A DNA stretch of 28,665 nt from JBNRMR01 sp050942895 (GTDB lineage Bacteria > Bacillota > Clostridia > Christensenellales > UBA1750): NCBI GenBank assembly GCA_050942895.1, contig JBMNOE010000028.1:1-28665 (forward strand). The letters run 5' to 3'. Positions 22,384-28,665 of the stretch are shown one piece after another (within the stretch, counting starts at the first letter, position 1; the number at the start of each line of letters is the position of its first letter). The notes under the pieces were generated by a model. The model saw only the letters and a list, made by a program, of their open reading frames with translations, had not been told where the DNA came from and made no database searches. Both the position numbers and the translations under genes were made by a program.

Positions 22384-23496
22384 ATGGGTTTTTACTTTCG
22401 GAAAGCCATTAATTTGGGCGGAGTGAGGTTTAACCTCTCAAAATCCGGAATCGGTGCCTCTGTCGGCGTAAAAGGATTACGGTTAGGCTCCGGCCCGCGC
22501 GGCAATTACGTTCATATGGGCAGGAACGGCGTTTATTACCGCGCGGCCTTATCCTCCCGCAAGAACGCCAAGAAAGCAACACCGCGCAATTCGGACTGCG
22601 GGGACACTGCCGCAGCCAATATCTATAATCAAACAGAAATTGATAGCGCCGATGTATCCTACATTAGTGACGCCCTGTCGGAAGATCTACTTGATGAGAT
22701 AAACAAAAAGAACCACCGTTCGTATCTCTGGCCATTATCATTCCTTCTTATATTGGTACCATCCTATGGCCTTCCTCTTACTGTGCTTTTCTCTTTGCTG
22801 ATCTACTATTTAATCGATGTTCCCCGTAAAACTACAGCGATAATATATGATCTTGATGAAGAAACGGAAGGCGAAATTCAGCAGTTTTATGATGCCTTTG
22901 AAACCATCAAGCAATGCAGAGGAATATGGCATGTGTCCTCCGTGTCCTCGACTTCCGATACAAAAAGAAATGCAGGAGCCAACACGCTAGTTTCCCGTTC
23001 ACCAATTATTATCAACAGCTCAACCCCAAAAGGAATAAAAACAAACGTAAAGATTCCGTCCATTCCCGTTGGCAGACAAACCCTATACTTTTTCCCTGAC
23101 CGGGTGTTGATTTACGACGGGAAGCGAGCAGGTGGCATTGGATATGATGGTTTGCGAATCACTTCCTTAGATAAACGCTTTATAGAAAATGATGCTGTTC
23201 CCAGTGATTCTACCGTTATAGGTTCGACTTGGCGATATACTAATAAATCAGGCGGCCCTGATATGCGTTACAAAGACAACAGGCGAATACCGATTTTATT
23301 ATACTGCGAAGTGGACTTCAATTCAGATAGCGGCATAAATGAACGGATACAGCTTTCACGTCCTAGCGCGGCTAACGGTTTGATAGAGCAGTTTGAGGTA
23401 TATAAGAATTCTATTTTTCTGACCACGAATAATGCCGCTTCTAAATCACTGCTGGGCGAGAGCAATTTGGAAAGTAGCCCGCCCTATACATCCTGA
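22384..23496 (+). CDS. DUF4236 domain protein with central membrane segments
   Basis: The first 60 residues match DUF4236: GFYFRKAINLGGVRFNLSKSG, SVGVKGLRLGSGPRGNYVHMGRNGVYYRA. One or two membrane segments lie near 114-145 (LWPLSFLLILVPSYGLPLTVLFSLLIYYLI), then a soluble part of about 225 residues with RQTLYFFPDRVLIYDGKRAGGIGYDG. The function of DUF4236 is unknown; it often lies in mobile or phage DNA. The ATG at 22384 lies two bases from the first base of the truncated tape measure frame on the other strand, and there is no ribosome site or promoter room in between. Either the gene lost its signals at the junction or it is read from inside the tail module by chance. Expression is doubtful. 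Confidence 0.8.
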   Translation: MGFYFRKAINLGGVRFNLSKSGIGASVGVKGLRLGSGPRGNYVHMGRNGVYYRAALSSRKNAKKATPRNSDCGDTAAANIYNQTEIDSADVSYISDALSEDLLDEINKKNHRSYLWPLSFLLILVPSYGLPLTVLFSLLIYYLIDVPRKTTAIIYDLDEETEGEIQQFYDAFETIKQCRGIWHVSSVSSTSDTKRNAGANTLVSRSPIIINSSTPKGIKTNVKIPSIPVGRQTLYFFPDRVLIYDGKRAGGIGYDGLRITSLDKRFIENDAVPSDSTVIGSTWRYTNKSGGPDMRYKDNRRIPILLYCEVDFNSDSGINERIQLSRPSAANGLIEQFEVYKNSIFLTTNNAASKSLLGESNLESSPPYTS

Positions 23497-23510
23497 GCGG
23501 ACAGAGTAAA

Positions 23511-23549
23511 TAAAAAAGCCCGCCCCCTGCGCCAACAGGGAAACGGGCT
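23511..23549 (-). terminator. Orphan leftward terminator hairpin
   Basis: A two-part stem (AGCCCG at 23517-23522 with CGGGCT at 23544-23549, plus CCCTG with CAGGG inside) is followed leftward by six U residues (complement of 23512-23517). On the plus strand no T-run follows. Both flanking genes read rightward, so this has no partner gene in its direction. It could be left from a leftward gene lost in the deletion, or could stop antisense transcripts. Confidence 0.6.
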
Positions 23550-23599
23550 GGAGCGTGCCGGATAGCACAACTCATACAGTGTAATTATATCCGGTTTTG

Positions 23600-23631
23600 C
23601 TCCTTTCATCAAGCTTTAATAACGAAAGGAG
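23600..23631 (+). promoter_or_regulatory. Hairpin that can hide the integrase ribosome site
   Basis: CTCCTTTC (23600-23607) is the exact inverted repeat of GAAAGGAG (23624-23631), and the second copy is the ribosome binding site of the integrase gene. The loop is 16 bases. If it forms in the mRNA it would block translation start. The loop is long and the stem short, so its strength in the cell is uncertain. Confidence 0.4.
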
Positions 23632-23638
23632 TATAATT

Positions 23639-24682
23639 ATGCCTATTTATAAAATGCAGGGCAAGAAGGACGGCAGGCAGAAGTACCGGGTGCGAATCAA
23701 TTATAAGAACGCCATGGGCGAGGACAAGCAGATCGACCGCGTGGCCTATGGTTACGAAGAAGCCAAGCAACTGGAGCAAAGGCTATCTGAAGATATAAAA
23801 GAAAAGCCGCCAGAAAGCCGGATGACAGTGCAAGCCCTATTTGATGAGTATATCCGCGCCAAGCAATACGAGGTAAGGGAGACATCACTTGACAAAAGCA
23901 GGTGCGTTCTAGAGCTTCACATAATCCCCTTACTCAGCAGTAAGAAATTGGACGATCTAAATATAAAAAACTTACAGCAATGGAAAGAGAGCATTGAAGA
24001 AAAAAAGCTTTCAATAAAAATGAGGCAAAACATTTTCGGAGAACTCAGGGCCATGCTAAATTACGCTGTTAAGTTTGGTTACATCAGCAGAAACCCGCTT
24101 CTTTTAGTAGGTAATTTCAAAGACGCATATGCTACAAAAAGAGAAATAACGTACTATGAACCAAGGGATTTCATGAAATATATATCGTCAGCTAAACAGG
24201 AAGCGGAGGCGCAGGGCTTTTATGAATGGAACTACTACGTGTTTTTCAACATAGCATTTTATACGGGTTTAAGAAAAGGTGAGATCTACGCCCTAAAATG
24301 GACAGATTTGTCTGGTGACGTGATAAGTGTCCGTCGCAGTATCGCCCAAAAACTAAGCGGTGGAGACAGAGAGACGCCTCCGAAAAACAAAAGCTCATAT
24401 CGAGCATTGAGAATACCTAACACCCTCAAAGCAATTTTAGGCCAGCATTACAAACGTTACGAGAAGATTGAAGGCTTTAACGATGACTGGCGAATATGCG
24501 GGGGCGTGACATGCCTAAGAGATACAACGGTTGATATCAGGAACAGATTGTACTCTAAGCTCGCAGACATTAAAACCATCAGAATACACGACTTCCGACA
24601 CCCGTATGTCAAGCTCACGACAAAAAAATATTTGGGGTTTTGCCGAAAAATGAGCCTCGTGCAGAGAAAGAAAACTGCATGA
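23639..24682 (+). pseudogene. int: Phage tyrosine integrase, C-terminus lost
   Basis: The 347-residue frame has an AP2-like N-terminal DNA-binding part (KDGRQKYRVRINYKNAMGEDK), a SAM-like core-binding domain (about 60-160) and the catalytic domain. Active-site residues R212 (FYTGLRKGEIYALKWTDL), a lysine near 249-251 and the HDFR box (H317, R320) are present. After HDFRHP the sequence stops looking like the family: the second histidine and the catalytic tyrosine are missing, and the last 25 residues run through the terminator of the next element. Relatives usually have another 50-60 residues. So it cannot do its reaction. The ATG at 23639 has AAAGGAG seven bases upstream; an earlier ATG at 23597 has none. 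It was probably the integrase of this prophage. Confidence 0.85.
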
Positions 24683-24690
24683 GGCTCATT
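24644..24690 (-). terminator. Leftward terminator at the end of the serine recombinase operon
   Basis: A 16-bp stem (24649-24664 with 24675-24690, one G-U pair) and a 10-base loop are followed leftward by five U residues. It starts six bases after the stop of the first recombinase gene and ends the leftward transcript. It also lies inside the broken frame of the phage integrase, so it belongs to the inserted element, which places the element edge to its left. Confidence 0.85.
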
Positions 24691-24695
24691 TCAGA

Positions 24696-26225
24696 TTATA
24701 CAAGGGCTTCAAAGAGGTCTGGCATACTAAAGGCAATCTTTATCGTGCTATCCGGGAACACATATACCTTGTCAATCAGCTCGTCGGCCAACGCCGGGGT
24801 GATGGCATCGGCATCGCGGACTTCACGGATTATACTCTGGCGCAGTACCTGCTCATCGTGATTTTCCTGTGCTTGCTTCGCCTCTGCCGTTAATGCGGCA
24901 TGGGCGCTTTTTGTTTTCAGGAGCACAGCATCTAGGTTGGACTTCTCCGCAGAATACTGAGCAGCGTCGATTTCGCCTCCGACATACCGTTCATAAAGAC
25001 GCATCTTTTCTTCTTGCAATGCCGAGATTTGTTCCTCGCACTCAGAGGTGACGGATGTAGCTCCCGTTTTGCATATAGCCTTTTCGTTGTCCGCCATAAG
25101 GTCAATATGCTTTTTTAGCACATCGAAGATGATCTTTTCCAGTTGCTCGGTCTGTATTCTCAGTCCATGACAGGAGAGTGTTTCGTCCGGATCCGAAAAC
25201 CGGCAGTAGTAATACTTGTTTTTGCTGGAGCTCCGGGACATGACATGCTTGCAGCAGCCGCAGACGATTTTGCCCTTAAATAGATACTCATGCCTCTTTT
25301 TGTTGGGCTGGGTGAAATGCCTTACCCTTTGCTGCGCCAGGTCAAATAGCTCCTTGCTGATGATGGCGGGATGGTGATCCGGGATGATGTGCCACTTCTC
25401 TCTGTCCTTCAAGCGGCTCTTGTTGCCTCCCACTTCTATCACGGCGCGTTTCCCGATGATATAGGTGCCGATGTACCGCTCATCCGCTAGTATGCGGAGG
25501 ACGGTTGAACTGCTCCAGATGCCTTGTGAGCGTGAAATGTCGTGGGTATGATTGCCGCGCTGCGCCTTGTACTCGCCGGGAGTGAGAATAGCGCGCTGAC
25601 GCAGTTCCTTGGTTATGGCGGCGGCGGTCATGCCGGAGGATGCAAGCTCAAATATCAGCCTTACTACAGATGCAGCTTCACCGTCCGGCTCCATGCGGTT
25701 ATCTGCGCTTTTCTTATATCCATAGGGACATATAGTGCTCTGATACTCGCCGCGCTCCATCTTGGCATACTTGGCGCTCTTGGTTTTGATGGACATATCG
25801 CGGCTGTAATACTCGCTGATGAGGTACTTGAAAGCCACGTCCATGCCTCCCGTATCACCCTTGAAACGGTCAGAATCATAATCATCACTGATGGAGATAA
25901 AGCGTGTATGAAACAGAGGGAATACTCGCTCAATGAAATACCCGACTTCAAGACTGTTGCGTCCAAAACGTGAGAAATCCTTTACGATGATGCAGTCGAT
26001 TTGATTTGCCCGGACAAGCTCTACAAGCTCCTGTGCCGCCGGTCTCTCAAAGTTTGTGCCGGTATAGCCGTTGTCGATGAACTCCCGAATTTCGGCGTTG
26101 TCCGCTTCTGGAAGCGAGAGCGCGAACTCGTTTAAGATGAGCTTCTGATTTTCGATGCTCAGACTGTCGTACTTGGCATCCTCCAGCGACAGGCGAATAT
26201 AGATCGCAATTACATATTGACGCAT
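24696..26225 (-). CDS. Large serine recombinase, first of three in tandem
   Basis: The 509-residue protein is a large serine recombinase of the kind that moves integrative elements. The resolvase domain starts with IAIYIRLSLED, where S13 is the likely nucleophile, and has the usual IIVKDFSRFGRNSLEVGYFIE. A recombinase domain follows (about 165-290), then a zinc beta ribbon with CGCC and YYYCRF (about 335-375), and a C-terminal coiled coil (about 385-470). It is read leftward, overlaps the upstream recombinase by 16 bases, and its stop lies next to a terminator, so it is the last gene of an operon. The start at 26225 has AAGGAGG upstream. Confidence 0.93.
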   Translation of the reverse strand: MRQYVIAIYIRLSLEDAKYDSLSIENQKLILNEFALSLPEADNAEIREFIDNGYTGTNFERPAAQELVELVRANQIDCIIVKDFSRFGRNSLEVGYFIERVFPLFHTRFISISDDYDSDRFKGDTGGMDVAFKYLISEYYSRDMSIKTKSAKYAKMERGEYQSTICPYGYKKSADNRMEPDGEAASVVRLIFELASSGMTAAAITKELRQRAILTPGEYKAQRGNHTHDISRSQGIWSSSTVLRILADERYIGTYIIGKRAVIEVGGNKSRLKDREKWHIIPDHHPAIISKELFDLAQQRVRHFTQPNKKRHEYLFKGKIVCGCCKHVMSRSSSKNKYYYCRFSDPDETLSCHGLRIQTEQLEKIIFDVLKKHIDLMADNEKAICKTGATSVTSECEEQISALQEEKMRLYERYVGGEIDAAQYSAEKSNLDAVLLKTKSAHAALTAEAKQAQENHDEQVLRQSIIREVRDADAITPALADELIDKVYVFPDSTIKIAFSMPDLFEALV

Positions 26226-27868
26226 GTGGATGCCGCCTCCTTAATTTCGGGGAATTCGCTTTGAAAGCGAAACCGGATGCTCAGATGCTTATCGTGGTCG
26301 ATCTCAATGCGCTCAACAAGCCTGTCAATCAACTCTGCGGTCAGCATCGGATTGTCCCTAACCGCTGAGAAGTCACGAGAAAGGCCGTCAAGTTTTAGAA
26401 GCTGCCTCTCCATATCGGAAACCTCGCACTCCGTGCGCTCCATATCCTGTTCCAGACCGGCTATCTTGTTCTCGTACTGCGCTTTGAACTCAAAATACTC
26501 GTCGTTTGTTATGACGCCGCTGACGAGGTTTTCATAGAGGCCGCGAATCCGGCTGCGGTATTGTGCGGCGGCCTGCTGGTATTCAGTGACCTGCTCAGAT
26601 AACTCATCCCGCTTTCTCCGGTGCTCTGCTTCATCTGAAAGCAGTACGGAATACTGACCGAGCGTAACCTCCATTTCCTTTTCAAGAATGATTGTCAGTG
26701 CGTGCATAAGCCGGTCTTCCCGCATGGTGACACCGGGGCAAGCACCACGGGCGACGCGGGAGTTGGTCAGGCAATGGTAGAAATACACATCGTCGCTCTT
26801 TTTTCGCTTGTTCCGTTGGCGGTGGAGGTTTGTCCTGCAATGAGCGCAGAAAATCTTGCCTTTCAGCGGATTCATGGTGTAGGGGTCAATCTTCCTGTTT
26901 TTGCTTGCCTCGGCAACGGAGTCAAGAAGCGCCTGTACGCTGTCGAACAGCTCATGGGAGATAATGGCCTCGTGTGTGTCACAGACGGTAATGAAATTAT
27001 CAGAACCGGCTTTCATCTGCTGATGGTCAACGGTTTTGGAGTGCCCTTGTACCAAGTCCCCGGTATAGGTTTCGCAGCGCAGGATTTTAGCTACCGTCCA
27101 TGTCTGCCACTTTCCGCTACCTATCAGATTTTTGTGGGTGATCTGCCCGATTTCCTTTTTATAATGGCTGGGAGAGATTACGCCCGATTCGTTCAGCTTG
27201 CGGACGATGGTGTTGATGCCGTCACCCTCCGATGCCCATTCAAACATTTGCTTCACGACTGAGGCGGCCACAGGGTCAACGATAAGCTGATGGCAGTTAT
27301 CCTTGGCCTTGATATAACCATAAGGTGTTCTGCCGCCGACGTACTCACCATCCTTCATGGCCTGCCGCTGCTGTGCCTTGATTTTGCGGCCTATATCGAG
27401 TGCGTAGGCTTCGTTTATCATATTTTTTAGAGGCAGGATGATACCAGCGTGGATGTCGCTGGGGTCGGCGCTGTCATATTGATCGGTAACGGCAATAAAG
27501 CGCACCTTCCGCACGGGGAAATACTGCTCGATATAGTAGCCGGTGTCGATGGTGTTGCGTCCAAGACGCGAAAGGTCTTTCACGATGACGCAGTTGATAT
27601 AACCAGCCTCAATATCAGAAAGCATCTGCTGAAACGCGGGACGGTGGAAATTTGTGCCCGTCGCGCCGTTGTCGATGTATTTGTCATATACGAAGATGTC
27701 GGGGTGTTTTTCGAGAAAACGCTCCAATATCAACATCTGCGTCTCAATGGAAATAGTCCGGGTATGCTTATCCTCGACAGATAGGCGGATATAGAGCGCG
27801 GCGCGAACGGTCAAATCCTTTTCCGGCTGAGAATCCTTTACCTGTGCTTTTCTGCTTGTCCGAGCCAT
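26210..27868 (-). CDS. Large serine recombinase, second of three in tandem
   Basis: The 552-residue protein has a basic N-terminal extension of about 20 residues, then the resolvase domain (ALYIRLSVED, with S30 the likely nucleophile, and VIVKDLSRLGRNTIDTGYYIEQ). A recombinase domain (about 185-315), a zinc ribbon with CAHC and YHC (about 365-405) and a long coiled coil (about 425-500) follow. It differs clearly in sequence from its two neighbours, so this is not a recent duplication. It lies three bases after the stop of the upstream recombinase and overlaps the downstream one. The ATG at 27868 has AAAGGTGGGAT upstream. Confidence 0.93.
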   Translation of the reverse strand: MARTSRKAQVKDSQPEKDLTVRAALYIRLSVEDKHTRTISIETQMLILERFLEKHPDIFVYDKYIDNGATGTNFHRPAFQQMLSDIEAGYINCVIVKDLSRLGRNTIDTGYYIEQYFPVRKVRFIAVTDQYDSADPSDIHAGIILPLKNMINEAYALDIGRKIKAQQRQAMKDGEYVGGRTPYGYIKAKDNCHQLIVDPVAASVVKQMFEWASEGDGINTIVRKLNESGVISPSHYKKEIGQITHKNLIGSGKWQTWTVAKILRCETYTGDLVQGHSKTVDHQQMKAGSDNFITVCDTHEAIISHELFDSVQALLDSVAEASKNRKIDPYTMNPLKGKIFCAHCRTNLHRQRNKRKKSDDVYFYHCLTNSRVARGACPGVTMREDRLMHALTIILEKEMEVTLGQYSVLLSDEAEHRRKRDELSEQVTEYQQAAAQYRSRIRGLYENLVSGVITNDEYFEFKAQYENKIAGLEQDMERTECEVSDMERQLLKLDGLSRDFSAVRDNPMLTAELIDRLVERIEIDHDKHLSIRFRFQSEFPEIKEAASTCVNM

Positions 27869-27871
27869 TTC

Positions 27872-28665
27872 CTATCCCACCTTTCTTATGGCGGCTTGAT
27901 TTGCAATATCAAGCGCCTTTTCATATTCATCGTCATAATTGAAGCGGATTGAAAGCTCCTTCTTTCCAAGGACGGTTATGCTCTGAATGAGCTGAACGAC
28001 AGCTTTACGGTCTAAAGTCTCCAATGTGGAGAACTCCTGGAAATGCGCCATCCACCGATTGCGCTCACTTTTGTTTTCAAGTACGTCCTCCAGCTTGTTT
28101 TTAAGCTCGGCAATCGCCGCTCGCATACGCTCCGCTTCCGCAGAATACTTGCCCTTGAACGCGGCGAACTCCTCTTTATTCAAGATACCCTGCACAAGAT
28201 TCTCATATAAGCGGGCCTTGAACTCCAAGACCTTTTCAAGCTGACGCTCGTTGGCGGTGATCTGCTCGCCATATTCGCGGGCGAGCTGCTGATTGATGAT
28301 CTGTCGGTCGATGCCGGAGAGAAGCGTTTCAAGCGAGACCACGTTATCTATATGGCCTTTCAGAATGCCGCGAACACAGTCGGTGAGGTCGCTTTCCTTG
28401 ACCATCACAGGGGTATTGCACCCGTGCTTCTTCCCGGTCGGGCAGTAATAGTAATTGTACTCTCGGCCTCCTGCGCGGTTTGTTTTACGGGTCATGCGGC
28501 TGCCGCAGCACCCGCAGATTAGAACGCCGGAGAACAGATATACCGTCTTTTTATCCGGTGCTGACCTTGTATCCAGATGCCGGATGCGCTGGACAAGCTC
28601 AAAATCATTACGGTCTATAATAGGCTCATGGGCGTCCGTGATTCTGATCCACTCCGAGGTCGGAT
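27872..28665 (-). CDS. Large serine recombinase, third of three, partial (N-terminus outside window)
   Basis: The frame is open from the right edge to the stop at 27872 and gives the C-terminal 264 residues. It begins in the recombinase domain with TSEWIRITDAHEPIIDRNDFELVQRIR, then has a zinc ribbon with CGCC and YYYCPTGKKHGCN, then a coiled coil (QLEKVLEFKARLYENLVQG, LKNKLEDVLENKSERNRW). The catalytic N-terminal domain must lie beyond the window. An internal ATG at 28495 is not the true start. Its gap to the next gene is three bases, so all three are one operon. Confidence 0.9.
   Translation of the reverse strand, partial: PTSEWIRITDAHEPIIDRNDFELVQRIRHLDTRSAPDKKTVYLFSGVLICGCCGSRMTRKTNRAGGREYNYYYCPTGKKHGCNTPVMVKESDLTDCVRGILKGHIDNVVSLETLLSGIDRQIINQQLAREYGEQITANERQLEKVLEFKARLYENLVQGILNKEEFAAFKGKYSAEAERMRAAIAELKNKLEDVLENKSERNRWMAHFQEFSTLETLDRKAVVQLIQSITVLGKKELSIRFNYDDEYEKALDIANQAAIRKVG

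Noticed and set aside
24640..24861. Rightward frame over the recombinase end
   Set aside because: It begins in the integrase remnant and runs antisense to the recombinase; no start signals.
6..28665. CRISPR self-targeting of the prophage
   Set aside because: I compared distinctive parts of the 21 spacers by eye with the prophage and recombinase genes and saw no match. This is not a full alignment, so it is not claimed either way.

Overview
The window looks like chromosomal DNA of a low-to-mid GC anaerobic Firmicute, probably class Clostridia. The type I-C CRISPR style, the Clostridium-type phage genes (LLH holin, CD1375-like small protein, contractile tail module), the DUF4236 gene and the tandem large serine recombinases all point there. 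I cannot name a genus from the sequence alone.

From left to right there are four blocks. (1) Positions 6-9584 hold a complete type I-C CRISPR-Cas locus read leftward: a promoter with an overlapping palindrome, then cas3, cas5c, cas8c (with a probable nested cas11c), cas7, cas4, cas1 and cas2, a leader, and an array of 22 identical 32-bp repeats that runs off the left edge. Most gene joins are overlaps or gaps of a few bases, so it is one operon. (2) Positions 9773-10137 are non-coding and contain a strong leftward terminator next to what looks like the last 23 bases of a tRNA gene, a plausible prophage attachment scar. (3) Positions 10138-24682 are a damaged prophage. Its left end carries a MuF-type polymorphic toxin with a CdiA-like nuclease tip and a zinc-ribbon immunity candidate, both much more AT-rich than the DNA beside them. 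Then, read leftward from 22382, comes a contractile-tail and lysis module: tape measure, gpX, gpD, spike, gp25/gpW, gpJ, gpI, two fibre-type proteins, small holin-associated genes, an endolysin and holins. No capsid, portal, terminase, sheath or tube gene is present. The tape measure is cut off at position 22382 and abuts the start codon of a rightward DUF4236 gene, followed by a tyrosine integrase. (4) That integrase loses its C-terminus, including the catalytic tyrosine, close to 24605, where a second mobile element begins. This element carries three tandem large serine recombinase genes reading leftward, the last cut by the window edge.

The simplest history is a phage that integrated at a tRNA gene beside the CRISPR locus, lost its head and early genes by an internal deletion that joined tape measure to DUF4236, and then had its integrase gene invaded by a serine-recombinase element. 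What probably still works is the CRISPR-Cas system, the toxin-immunity pair and the serine recombinases. The tail and lysis genes read as intact frames but lack the rest of a particle. The items most worth testing are the MuF-CdiA toxin cassette, the nested cas11c start, the non-canonical cas2 start and the two mobile-element junctions.
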